NCBI GenBank assembly: GCA_946535435.1
Contig: CAMNDM010000010.1
Span: forward strand, 24,899 to 88,898
Length of the DNA: 64,000 bases
Direction: 5' to 3'
From: Physcocola sp002396385
Lineage (GTDB): Bacteria; Bacteroidota; Bacteroidia; Bacteroidales; Paludibacteraceae
The notes under the pieces are model-generated. The model was not told the origin of the DNA. It searched no databases and saw only the letters and a program-made list of their open reading frames with translations. Positions 32,687 to 41,328 of this stretch are shown here, in pieces. Each line of letters starts with the position of its first letter. Positions within the stretch are counted from its first letter, which is position 1. The position numbers and the translations under genes are program-made.

Positions 32687-33052
32687 ATGAAAAAGTTGTT
32701 CGTGTCTCTTTTGATGGCTTTGGCATTTGCTCCGTCATTCGCTGGCGATTATATGAAAGTTGCCGAAAAGTATGTTATTACACCAGACTATCAGCGCTGT
32801 TTCAATGTGAAGCCTGGTTATAGCCGTAAAGATAACACTCCATGGACTCCGTATTGTGGAAAAATCAACAACTTCTACTACGAAGAGGGTTATGAATACA
32901 CCATCATGGTGGAAAAATATGATTTGAATCTGCCAGAACTTACTGTTACCAAGACGCTCGCACGCGACAATTCGTCTTATTACAAACGCTTGCAGCACAA
33001 GAAGGATTCAATTAAGGCTGCACGTGCAGCGGCTGCTAAGGCAGGCAAGTAA
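32687..33052 (+). CDS. Small secreted protein, DUF4377-like
   Basis: A 121-residue exported protein. The signal peptide is residues 1-19 (KKLFVSLLMALAFAPSFA). The mature part has YVITPDYQRCFNVKPGY, INNFYYEEGYEYTIMVEKY, and ends with an alanine- and lysine-rich helix (KDSIKAARAAAAKAGK). The Cys-x-x-V, then aromatic-Tyr-Glu-x-Gly-Tyr-Glu-Tyr pattern, is that of the DUF4377 family, a small all-beta fold often fused to META/HslJ domains. The Ala/Lys tail is not part of the family core. It has its own promoter and terminator. Function unknown. Confidence 0.75.
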   Translation: MKKLFVSLLMALAFAPSFAGDYMKVAEKYVITPDYQRCFNVKPGYSRKDNTPWTPYCGKINNFYYEEGYEYTIMVEKYDLNLPELTVTKTLARDNSSYYKRLQHKKDSIKAARAAAAKAGK

Positions 33053-33074
33053 GTCAATAGGATAAACAGATAAG

Positions 33075-33107
33075 AAAAGGAGGAAGCCTGTCTTTCTCCT
33101 TTTTTAA
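33075..33107 (+). terminator. Terminator of the DUF4377-like gene
   Basis: AAAAGGAG (33075-33082) pairs with CTCCTTTT (33096-33103), loop of 13, followed by TT. Confidence 0.6.
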
Positions 33108-33120
33108 TGCATATACTGAG

Positions 33121-34239
33121 ATGAATTTATTACGTTATTTTTTATTTTCGGTTTCGGCTCTCTCGCTAGTCTTCACTTCTTGTACCGACAGCGACCACTT
33201 TGTGGTGACTGGAACCGTTGACGGGGCCGGTGGCTCCACTGCTTATCTGGTGCGTGAGGGCATCGACAGTGTTGTAGTGTGCGATTCGGTCGCTATAGCC
33301 TCGTCGGGTAAGTTTAAATTGAAGGGGAAGCGTCGTCCCGAACCTGAATTTTACTCCTTACGCGTCGATTCTGCTTCTTTGTGGCTGGCTGTTGACTCTT
33401 CCGAACATATAGAAGTGACGGCCGACCGCAAGTTTACCAGTTGCAGGTTGAAAGGGTCGGTTCATAGTGAACAGCTGTTGCAGTGGCAACACTACATTCG
33501 TTGTATCGACGATAGTTTGGCACGCTTTATCACCTCTCAAAACGACCGGAATAAGGTCGATTCTGCCCTTTTTGCCATGGTGAGTGCGTATAAAGACACG
33601 GCAAATTCATTTATTCAGAAAAACGCGGCTTCTCCAGTCTCGTACTACCTGTTATTCAAAAAAGTTACGATGGGGTTGCAACCTTTCGAACCTGTACAAC
33701 GCGAAGACTTCCATGCTTTTGCGGTTGTGGCGAATGCGTGGAACAAACGTTATCCGTCTTCTTTGCGCTCGCTCTATCTTAAAGATTTGGTGCAGAATGT
33801 GCAGCGGCTGAAACAAACGGAAACTTTTCAACAGGCAACGGCAAATACGCCACGGACGGGTTTCGTTGACTTGGAATACCCCAACGCTTCAGGGAAAATG
33901 GTTAAACTGTCGGATTTGAAAGGACGGAATGTGTTGTTAGAATTCTGCTACTTGGCGCAGATGTCAGACGAGGTGAATCAGACTCTGAAGACGCTCTATG
34001 ATAAATACCGGGGAAAGGGCTTCGACATCTATATGGTGACTTTTGACCGGAATATCGAAGTTTGGAAACAAAAGGCGGCGGCTTTACCTTGGACGGTTGT
34101 GCTCGATTCCGGACAAACTGCGGCACAAACCTATAATTTCAGAAATGTGCCGACTAATTACTTTATTTCAAAAGACGGCAATATCGTTGGGCGCGATGTC
34201 ACCCTTGCCGAAATGGAAGATTACTTGAAGAGTCACTAA
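33121..34239 (+). CDS. Lipoprotein with degenerate thioredoxin-like domain (DUF4369 type)
   Basis: A 372-residue lipoprotein (signal ending LVFTSC). The first part (about 30-120) reads VVTGTVDGAGGSTAYLVREG and FKLKGKRRPEPEFYSLRV, which fits DUF4369. The C-terminal part (about 240-372) has the ResA/TlpA layout (PNASGKMVKLSDLKGRNVLLEF, then YRGKGFDIYMVTFD, then NFRNVPTNYFISKDGNIVGRDV). The redox motif is gone: where a family member has WCxxC, this one has ALA-QMSDEV, so neither catalytic cysteine is present. It cannot act as a disulfide reductase in the usual way. It may serve as a scaffold or a binding protein. It precedes another lipoprotein by 13 bases. Confidence 0.8.
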   Translation: MNLLRYFLFSVSALSLVFTSCTDSDHFVVTGTVDGAGGSTAYLVREGIDSVVVCDSVAIASSGKFKLKGKRRPEPEFYSLRVDSASLWLAVDSSEHIEVTADRKFTSCRLKGSVHSEQLLQWQHYIRCIDDSLARFITSQNDRNKVDSALFAMVSAYKDTANSFIQKNAASPVSYYLLFKKVTMGLQPFEPVQREDFHAFAVVANAWNKRYPSSLRSLYLKDLVQNVQRLKQTETFQQATANTPRTGFVDLEYPNASGKMVKLSDLKGRNVLLEFCYLAQMSDEVNQTLKTLYDKYRGKGFDIYMVTFDRNIEVWKQKAAALPWTVVLDSGQTAAQTYNFRNVPTNYFISKDGNIVGRDVTLAEMEDYLKSH

Positions 34240-34252
34240 AAGATATATCAAT

Positions 34253-34768
34253 ATGAATTATCGCTTTTTTATTATTCCTGTTTCTGTGGTAATGCTGTCG
34301 GCTTGTGGTGGTAGTAACGTGTCGGACCAGAATAATGCCGACTCTGTTGCCGTAACGACCCCTTCCGAAAAAGACGCACAAACAGAGAAAACGGGAATTG
34401 AATATGTCAATAACCGTTTCCTCTTCTCGGTTACCGTTCCGAACGACTTCGTTGCCCAACCTGATCCTGAAAATGGAGACGGACGCACGTTCAAACGTGG
34501 AAATGCGCAGATAATAGCTTATGCGGGTTATGCCGGGTCGTTCGACGAGGTTTTGGCTTTGGGCGGCAGCGACAGCGATACCTATAATGCCCATAAAGAC
34601 AATTGGGCTGTTTGGTCGGGTGTAGAAGAGGGCAAGATATACTATAAAAAGACCGTATTTAAAAACGGGGTGGCCTTCTCGCTGTTCTTCGAGTATCCGG
34701 AGAATGAGAAAAACGAGTTCGACTCTATTATTAGCCTGGTAGATAGGTCTTGGGTGACGGGGCAGTGA
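34253..34768 (+). CDS. Hypothetical lipoprotein
   Basis: A 171-residue lipoprotein of unknown function with signal and lipobox MLSACGG (cysteine at about residue 18). The mature part holds FLFSVTVPNDFVAQPDPENGDG and VFKNGVAFSLFFEYPENEKN, a small beta-rich domain that recalls the layout of periplasmic proteins handling cations or lipids but cannot be named. It follows the thioredoxin-like lipoprotein by 13 bases, so both are probably exported partners. A two-way terminator closes the pair. Confidence 0.75.
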   Translation: MNYRFFIIPVSVVMLSACGGSNVSDQNNADSVAVTTPSEKDAQTEKTGIEYVNNRFLFSVTVPNDFVAQPDPENGDGRTFKRGNAQIIAYAGYAGSFDEVLALGGSDSDTYNAHKDNWAVWSGVEEGKIYYKKTVFKNGVAFSLFFEYPENEKNEFDSIISLVDRSWVTGQ

Positions 34769-34792
34769 AAAAAGCCCTTGAAGATAAAACGA

Positions 34793-34836
34793 AGAGGAGC
34801 ACGGATGTGAGAATCTGTGCTCCTCTTTACTTTTTG
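34793..34836. terminator. Bidirectional terminator
   Basis: AAGAGGAGCACGGAT (34793-34807) pairs with ATCTGTGCTCCTCTT (34814-34828) with one mismatch, loop of six. The right side is T-rich for the lipoprotein pair; the left side is moderately T-rich for the minus-strand gene. Confidence 0.75.
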
Positions 34837-34850
34837 TTGAATTTAAACTT

Positions 34851-35189
34851 TTAGCTGAGATCGCCAGTCAGGAATTTGTATTTGTCGCTGGTCTCAAAAT
34901 CAAGGTCTTCAATCTGTGTGAAAAGGCGTTTTAGAGCTGCAATCTCTTCCTTCGAGGGGTTTGCGGGGTTGTTAGCCGTAAGCTCAATCCGGTCGTTAAA
35001 CTCGCTAATGAGGGCGTTGAGCTTGTCGAACTTTCCAATTAGCTCTTCACGTGTTGCTTTTTCATCGTCGTTGTGTGGGTTGAAATCTTGTACCGACTCT
35101 TTGTATTCTAGCATCAATTCGGCTTCCGCCTGAGTGTAAAGGAGTTCGTCGGTGTCTTGAATCTCCATTAATAAATCTTCTGTACTCAT
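34851..35189 (-). CDS. Hypothetical coiled-coil-like protein
   Basis: A small acidic, helical protein of about 112 residues beginning MSTEDLLMEIQDTDELLYTQ. It has regularly spaced Leu and charged residues (ELIGKFDKLNALISEFNDRIEL, KEEIAALKRLFTQIEDLDF) typical of a coiled coil. No signal peptide, membrane segment or known motif is present. A longer reading to 35222 (MKTKSTNYRNM...) is possible, but there is no feature to support it. Convergent with the lipoprotein pair via a shared terminator. Function unknown. Confidence 0.55.
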   Translation of the reverse strand: MSTEDLLMEIQDTDELLYTQAEAELMLEYKESVQDFNPHNDDEKATREELIGKFDKLNALISEFNDRIELTANNPANPSKEEIAALKRLFTQIEDLDFETSDKYKFLTGDLS

Positions 35190-35317
35190 CATATTTCTGT
35201 AATTTGTTGATTTGGTTTTCATAGAGTGGCGGGCACTGTGTATAAGAGCCCCTATGGCATAGAATATGGATATATGCCATCTTCACTACCTAAGTTACAC
35301 AACTATTTTGATTTTTC

Positions 35318-36703
35318 CTATTCCTTTTTGCCAAAATTTTCATCAAAAGGCAACCGGTGGGCAATTATAAAGCCCGGAATGGTACAGATGCAGACCCAAA
35401 CAAAGAAGTTCGTATAGCCAATGTGTTCTTGTATCCAACCAGCCACAAGGCCTGGTAACATCATGCCTAAAGCCATGAAACCGGTGCTGATGGCGTAGAA
35501 GGTTGTTTTATATTGTCCGCGCGAGAAGTAGATGAGGTAGAGAGTGAATGCGGCAAACCCCAGACCATAACCCAGCTGCTCGATGCACAACAGTAGGGTG
35601 ATTAGAATGTAGTTGTCTGGTTGCCAGTAAGCCATCAGCACGTAAACAAGGTTCGGCACGTTCATGAAGACAACCATTGGGAAGAACCACTTCTTCATGC
35701 CGTCTCTCGATATCAGGTAACCCCCCAACAGCCCGCCTATGGTCAGGGCTAGGATTCCGAATACACCGTAAATGATGCCAATATCTTTGGTTTCGATGCC
35801 CAATCCTCCGTTGGCAACGCTGTCGTTTAAGAAAAGGTACGACATTTTTGACAACTGGGCCTCTCCCAAACGGAATAACAGAATGAAGGACAATGCAAGT
35901 CCGAACCCTTTTTTGGTGATGAATTTATAAAAGGTGCGGTAGAATGTGTGTACAATGTGTATGTTGTTTAGAAGGGGTGAAATGTCGCTTGCCGGTTTTG
36001 GTAGCGTTATGCCGTGGTAAAGGCGCAACATGAATATCAGGCCTCCTATAATGAAGAATGTACACGACCAAGCCATTGGTATGTCTCCTGTTTTCTCTTC
36101 AAGCAGGCCTGCAAGATAAAGCAGACCTCCCTGGCCGACAATTGTACTGAAACGGTAGAACGTGTTGCGGATTCCAACATAGAAACTCTGTTGGTGCGAG
36201 TTAAGAGCCAGTATGTAGAGACCGTCGGCTGCAATGTCGTGGGTGGCACTGCTGAAAGCAATGAGCCAAAAAACAATCATACTAATGGCAAAAAAATGGT
36301 TGGCACCCTGCATAAGCAGCAGTCCTATGCCTGCAAAACCGGCTCCCATCAGCATCTGCGTGCTCAAAACCCACCAGCGTTTGGTCTTGATAAGGTCTAC
36401 AAACGGACTCCAAAACGGTTTTATAACCCATGGTAGGTAAAGCCAACTGGTGAAAAATGCGACTTCGGTATTGTTGAAACCCATCTTGTTGTAGAAAGCT
36501 ATGGCCAGCATGGTTACTATAACGAATGGCAAGCCTTCCGCAAAGTAAAGGCTGGGTACCCAACTGTATGCTTTGGGGGTGGTTTCGGTAGCACAATTGT
36601 AGGCTTCTGAGACTTTTACCTCTCCCTCATTCATGTCGTTTTTTGGGGACGTTATGTCTTTGGCTTCTTTAGAAGAAGTCATCATTTGTTTCTGTTCTTC
36701 CAT
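35318..36703 (-). CDS. MFS permease, AmpG-like
   Basis: AmpG carriers bring muropeptides (anhydro-N-acetylmuramyl peptides) into the cytoplasm for cell-wall recycling. The 461-residue protein has about twelve hydrophobic segments and the AmpG-type opening SWVPSLYFAEGLPFVIVTML, then LYLPWVIKPFWSPFVDLIKTKRWWVLSTQML (about residues 105-135) where AmpG has its conserved Lys-x-x-Trp-x-Pro-x-x-Asp. The N-terminal 50 residues are a hydrophilic, poorly conserved extension. The start at 36703 was preferred because the upstream Met lies inside the promoter. Function is inferred from family. Confidence 0.75.
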   Translation of the reverse strand: MEEQKQMMTSSKEAKDITSPKNDMNEGEVKVSEAYNCATETTPKAYSWVPSLYFAEGLPFVIVTMLAIAFYNKMGFNNTEVAFFTSWLYLPWVIKPFWSPFVDLIKTKRWWVLSTQMLMGAGFAGIGLLLMQGANHFFAISMIVFWLIAFSSATHDIAADGLYILALNSHQQSFYVGIRNTFYRFSTIVGQGGLLYLAGLLEEKTGDIPMAWSCTFFIIGGLIFMLRLYHGITLPKPASDISPLLNNIHIVHTFYRTFYKFITKKGFGLALSFILLFRLGEAQLSKMSYLFLNDSVANGGLGIETKDIGIIYGVFGILALTIGGLLGGYLISRDGMKKWFFPMVVFMNVPNLVYVLMAYWQPDNYILITLLLCIEQLGYGLGFAAFTLYLIYFSRGQYKTTFYAISTGFMALGMMLPGLVAGWIQEHIGYTNFFVWVCICTIPGFIIAHRLPFDENFGKKE

Positions 36704-36724
36704 AAAGAGAATTTTCCTACACTG

Positions 36725-36732
36725 CAAAGTTA
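36725..36732 (-). promoter_or_regulatory. -7 promoter element of the AmpG-like gene
   Basis: The minus strand reads TAACTTTG, an exact TAnnTTTG match, about 22 bases upstream of the ATG at 36703. The alternative start at 36727 lies within it. Confidence 0.55.
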
Positions 36733-36870
36733 TTCATTTTAAGCCAAACAAGTCCCATTTTATTGGCTATTCTTCCCATTTGTCTGAAGAAAGCGGGTTC
36801 TGAAGAACGCTTTTTTTACAAACAAATGGTTATAGCCCTTTTTTTGACAGAAAAATCGGTCGGTTTGTTG

Positions 36871-36878
36871 TATATTTG
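36871..36878 (+). promoter_or_regulatory. -7 promoter element of the activase gene
   Basis: TATATTTG, exact TAnnTTTG, 62 bases before the ATG at 36940. A TTG at 36844-36846 (24-base gap) is a possible -33. Confidence 0.5.
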
Positions 36879-36939
36879 CAGTAAAGTTTGTTTGCCCCTT
36901 CGGGGTGGAACTTTGTATTTGAATGAAAGATAGATTTAC

Positions 36940-39900
36940 ATGGAGATGCAAACCTTCAATATTGGTCTGGATGCGGGCTCAACAACACTTAAATTAGTGG
37001 TTACGAATTCGAATGGCGATGTGGTTTATGCCGATTACCAGCGCCATCATGCCGATATAGTCCGAACCCTGTCTGTTTCCCTAAAAACGCTATTGCAGAA
37101 AATGGGTGATGTGAACGTCCGTTTTCAGATTACCGGTTCTGCTGGAATGGGTTTGTCTGAACGTTACCATATCCCCTTTACACAAGAGGTTGTTGCGGCT
37201 ACAGAGGTTATTGAAAGGAAGTTCCCACAGGTCCGTACCCTTATCGATATAGGAGGCGAGGACAGTAAAATCATTTTCTTCAATAAAAATATGCAGGCCG
37301 ATATGCGTATGAACGGCAATTGTGCTGGAGGTACGGGTGCTTTTATCGACCAAATGGCGGCTATACTTAACGTATCGACCAACGAATTGAACTCCCTTGC
37401 TGAAAAATCCGATACGATTTACCCTATAGCGTCGCGTTGTGGCGTTTTCTCAAAAACCGATATACAGAACCTGATTGCACTGAACGTAAAGCGCGAAGAT
37501 ATTGCTATATCTATCTTCAACGCTGTGGCAACCCAGGTGCTTTCCACTCTGTCGCGCGGTTGCGACATCGTTCCAAAGGTTTTTTTGTGTGGCGGCCCTT
37601 TTGCCTTTATCCCTGCACTGAAAAACTTGGTGAAGGACAAACTGAATCTTGCTGACGACGATATTATTCTTGATCCGCACGCACAGGTTATCCCCGCTTG
37701 GGGAGCCAGTCTTTCAGCTTCCGATGGTAATGAGGTGAAACCGTTAAGTAGCTTCATCGACTTTTTCGAAAAGCAACCCTCTGCAAGTGCCAGGGCGCAG
37801 AGTGCCCTGCTCCCTTTGTTTAAGGACGATGCCGAGTTTGAGGCGTGGAAGGCCGATAAGCAAAAACATGCCATCAAAAAGGTGACGATGGCGGAACTCG
37901 ACAGCGACGAGTGCTACATCGGCATCGATTCGGGCTCTACAACCACCAAGGTGGTGGCTACCGATTTGCACGATAATATATTTTTCACTTTTTATAAAAA
38001 GAGTAGCGGCAGACCGTTAGAGGTGGCCCAAGAAGGTTTGAAGCAACTTTACGAAGAAGCGAAGGCTGCAGGACGCGAGCTAAAGGTCCGTGGCAGTTGC
38101 TCTATCGGTTATGGTGAAGACCTTGTGAGAACCGCTTTCGGCCTCGACTACGGAATGGTGGAGACCATTGCCCACTACACTGGTGCGCACAAATTGAATC
38201 CGAATGTCTCGTTTATCCTCGATATAGGAGGACAAGACATGAAGGCTATTTTTGTAGACAATGGCGCTATAAACCGGTTGGAAATCAACGAGGCCTGTTC
38301 TTCGGGTTGCGGCTCGTTTATCGATAGCTTTGCCACTTCGCTGAATTGTCCGCTCGACGAGTTTGTCTCGCGTGCATGCGCAAGTACTAATCCGTGCGAT
38401 CTGGGTACGCGTTGCACCGTGTTTATGAATTCGAAGGTGAAACAGTCGTTGCGAGAGGGCGCGCTGCTCGACGATATTTCGAGTGGCCTTGCCTATTCGG
38501 TGGTGAAAAACTGCCTTTACAAGGTGCTGAAACTCAAATCGGTTGACGAACTTGGCGACCATGTTGTCTTACAGGGAGGTACTATGCGTAACCTGGCTGT
38601 TGTAAGGGCGTTTGAGTTGTCGGTCGGTAAAACGGTGGCTGTGTCGAACTATCCGGAACTGATGGGCGCATACGGCGGTGCACTCTATGCGAAGCGTATG
38701 AAGGAAAAGAGCGGTGACGACCAGTGCCGTCTGTTGCGCGATTTGTGTGATTTGAAAGAATACACCACCAAACCTTTCCGCTGCTCGGGTTGTGAGAACA
38801 ATTGCCGTGTGTTGAAGAATGTTTTTGCAAACGGCAAGATTTTCTATTCTGGTAACAAGTGCGAACGTGTCTATACAAATAAGGGGGAAAAAGGACGCAT
38901 GGCGTTCAATATGAACCTCTTCAAAAACGAAACGGTTTTTCATAAAAACATACGCATCGAGGCTGGTAAACAGCCTTACTTGAGGCTGGGGGTTCCGCGT
39001 GCACTGAATATGAACGAGGAGTTCCAATTCTGGAACACGCTGTTTACCAAATGCAACATTGAGGTTGTTCTTTCCCAACGCTCTTCCTATAAATTGTATG
39101 AGCGTGGCTTGAACACTGTGATGGCCGACAATATATGTTTCCCTGCAAAACTGGCGCACGGACATGTGTTCGATTTGATTGACAAGAAAGTTGACCGCTT
39201 GTTCTTCCCATACGTTATTTACGAGATGCAGGACCCGAACACCAACAACAGTTTTAACTGTCCGGTGGTGGCTGGTTATTCCGACGTTTTGCGCAGTGCG
39301 ATCAATCCGGAAGAAAAATACGGGATTCCGTTCGATGCTCCGGTCATCAATTTTAAGGATACCAATTTGCTGAAAGAACAGTGCAAACGGTATTTGAAGG
39401 AGCTCTTGGGTAAAAATTTCTCGTCGAAGACGTTTAAAGCGGCTTTTGAGGCCGCTGTTGAAGCCCAAAACAACTATGTGAAGGTGTTGCAAGACAAAGC
39501 CCAGCACCTGCTGGAGTCGGCGCGGCGCGATGGCCGTATGCTGATTCTGCTTGCCGGACGTCCGTACCATACCGACTCGCTGGTGCAGCACAAGGTGTCG
39601 GAAATCATAGCGCAGTTCGGTGTTGATGTGGTAACCGAGGACGTTATCCGCCGAGAAGACAGTGGCGACCTGAAAGATGTGAACATCATACCGCAGTGGA
39701 CGTATGTGAACCGCGTGGTGAAGGCTGCCCAGTGGGTTGCTGAAAACAAGACAGACAATATCCATTATGTGCAACTGACGTCGTTTGGCTGCGGACCTGA
39801 TGCGTTTGTACTCGACGAAGTGAGCGACATCCTCCAACGTGCACATAAAACACACACCATACTGAAAGTAGACGATGTGAACAATGCGGGGTCGCTGAAA

Positions 39901-41211
39901 CTGCGTATCCGTTCGCTTATCGAAAGCTTGAAGTTCCAAGATGCGGTCCAACGCGAGACTCGTCCTTTTGTTACTACCTCGATCTATACGGCCGACGACA
40001 AAGGAAAAACAATTCTTGTTCCTTTCTTTAACGACTATGTGTCGCCGTTTGTTCCTGTCGTTTTCGGCCTGATTGGTGAGAATGTTGAAAATCTGGAGCC
40101 AAGCGACCGCTTGTCGGCTGAATATGGCTTGAAATATGCGAACAACGAGGTCTGTTATCCGGCTACTCTTGTGGTAGGTGACTGCATAAAGGCCCTAAAT
40201 TCCGGAAAATACGATGCCGACAATATCGTTTTTGCAATCACGCAGACGGGTGGACAGTGCCGTGCCACTAACTACATTGCGTTGATGAAGAAAGCCCTGG
40301 TGGCTGCCGGATATCCGAAGGTGCCTGTTATCTCGTTGTCGATTATGAATACGATAAACGAACAGCCCGGATTCCAGCCAGAGGTGAAAAAAGCCGCTAA
40401 AGATGCGGTCTATGCGGTCTATTTTGGTGACGCCCTGGCTAAGGTCTATTATGCCTCTGCTGTTAGGGAGAAGGTGAAGGGCGAGGCTAAGAGACTGCGC
40501 GACGAGTATTTGAAACGTGCCGTTGAACTGGTAGCTAACAGACAAAGTAAAAAACTGGTTGATCTTATCAAGGAAGCGGCCGGCCGATTCGAATCTATTA
40601 TAGAACATCGCCGTGTACCGCGTATTGGTGTGGTCGGTGAGGTGTTTATCAAGTATAACAGCTATGGACAGCAGTTCGTTGTCGATTGGTTGGTTAACCA
40701 TGGCATTGAACCGGTCATTCCTCCGCTTTCCGAGTTCTTTACACAATACTTCCCTAACGCGAAGTATAACAGTAAAGTGAATCTGGACGAAAAATTGTCG
40801 TTAAAGTCTAAGTTCTTGCAGTTGTTTGGTGAAAAAATGCTCAACCATATCGGCAAGAAAATAGATAAGGCTGCTTCTGTGTTCTCTTATTACGAGCCTT
40901 TAGAAAATATCAACAAGGCCGCAAAAAAAGCGGAAAATATTGTAAATTTGGCCGCACAGTTTGGTGAGGGCTGGCTCATTCCTGCCGAATTCGCCTCTTT
41001 TGCGGAGCAAGGCATCCGTGCTGCTGTCAGCTTACAGCCTTTTGGCTGTATTGCTAACCATATTGTTGCAAAAGGTATTGAGAAGCGTGTGAAAGACCTG
41101 TATCCTGACCTCAATTTGCTATACCTCGATTTCGATGGAGGTGTAAGTGAGGTAAACGTGCAGAACCGCTTGCATTTTATTGCCCGCCAGGTACAGAAAA
41201 TGGACCTGTAG
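36940..41211 (+). CDS. Large acyl-CoA dehydratase activase-type protein (two BcrAD/BadFG ATPase domains plus DUF2229)
   Basis: The family resembles the ATP-driven activators that deliver an electron to 2-hydroxyacyl-CoA dehydratases; members of this long form are widespread in anaerobes with unproven substrate. The 1,423-residue protein has two actin-like ATPase domains: IGLDAGSTTLKLVV with GNCAGGTGAFIDQMA, and IGIDSGSTTTKVVA with NEACSSGCGSFIDSFA (about residues 1-300 and 320-590). The cysteines in the second match the Fe-S ligands. Next is a cysteine cluster CSGCENNC (about 615) and C-terminal segments of the DUF2229/COG3581 type (LGVPRALNMNEEFQFWNTLF, FPAKLAHGHV, RPYHTDSLVQHKVSEI, GGQCRATNYIALMKKAL). 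No dehydratase subunits lie nearby. Confidence 0.88.
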   Translation: MEMQTFNIGLDAGSTTLKLVVTNSNGDVVYADYQRHHADIVRTLSVSLKTLLQKMGDVNVRFQITGSAGMGLSERYHIPFTQEVVAATEVIERKFPQVRTLIDIGGEDSKIIFFNKNMQADMRMNGNCAGGTGAFIDQMAAILNVSTNELNSLAEKSDTIYPIASRCGVFSKTDIQNLIALNVKREDIAISIFNAVATQVLSTLSRGCDIVPKVFLCGGPFAFIPALKNLVKDKLNLADDDIILDPHAQVIPAWGASLSASDGNEVKPLSSFIDFFEKQPSASARAQSALLPLFKDDAEFEAWKADKQKHAIKKVTMAELDSDECYIGIDSGSTTTKVVATDLHDNIFFTFYKKSSGRPLEVAQEGLKQLYEEAKAAGRELKVRGSCSIGYGEDLVRTAFGLDYGMVETIAHYTGAHKLNPNVSFILDIGGQDMKAIFVDNGAINRLEINEACSSGCGSFIDSFATSLNCPLDEFVSRACASTNPCDLGTRCTVFMNSKVKQSLREGALLDDISSGLAYSVVKNCLYKVLKLKSVDELGDHVVLQGGTMRNLAVVRAFELSVGKTVAVSNYPELMGAYGGALYAKRMKEKSGDDQCRLLRDLCDLKEYTTKPFRCSGCENNCRVLKNVFANGKIFYSGNKCERVYTNKGEKGRMAFNMNLFKNETVFHKNIRIEAGKQPYLRLGVPRALNMNEEFQFWNTLFTKCNIEVVLSQRSSYKLYERGLNTVMADNICFPAKLAHGHVFDLIDKKVDRLFFPYVIYEMQDPNTNNSFNCPVVAGYSDVLRSAINPEEKYGIPFDAPVINFKDTNLLKEQCKRYLKELLGKNFSSKTFKAAFEAAVEAQNNYVKVLQDKAQHLLESARRDGRMLILLAGRPYHTDSLVQHKVSEIIAQFGVDVVTEDVIRREDSGDLKDVNIIPQWTYVNRVVKAAQWVAENKTDNIHYVQLTSFGCGPDAFVLDEVSDILQRAHKTHTILKVDDVNNAGSLKLRIRSLIESLKFQDAVQRETRPFVTTSIYTADDKGKTILVPFFNDYVSPFVPVVFGLIGENVENLEPSDRLSAEYGLKYANNEVCYPATLVVGDCIKALNSGKYDADNIVFAITQTGGQCRATNYIALMKKALVAAGYPKVPVISLSIMNTINEQPGFQPEVKKAAKDAVYAVYFGDALAKVYYASAVREKVKGEAKRLRDEYLKRAVELVANRQSKKLVDLIKEAAGRFESIIEHRRVPRIGVVGEVFIKYNSYGQQFVVDWLVNHGIEPVIPPLSEFFTQYFPNAKYNSKVNLDEKLSLKSKFLQLFGEKMLNHIGKKIDKAASVFSYYEPLENINKAAKKAENIVNLAAQFGEGWLIPAEFASFAEQGIRAAVSLQPFGCIANHIVAKGIEKRVKDLYPDLNLLYLDFDGGVSEVNVQNRLHFIARQVQKMDL

Positions 41212-41328
41212 TGAACGAGATAAGAGGATTTAAGCCTTTTTTTATATAACTTGAACAATTACATTATGCCTATTGCGGCCCTTTTCGTTTCTAGGGTGGC
41301 AGTATGGACACATTAATACTTTTTGTGT

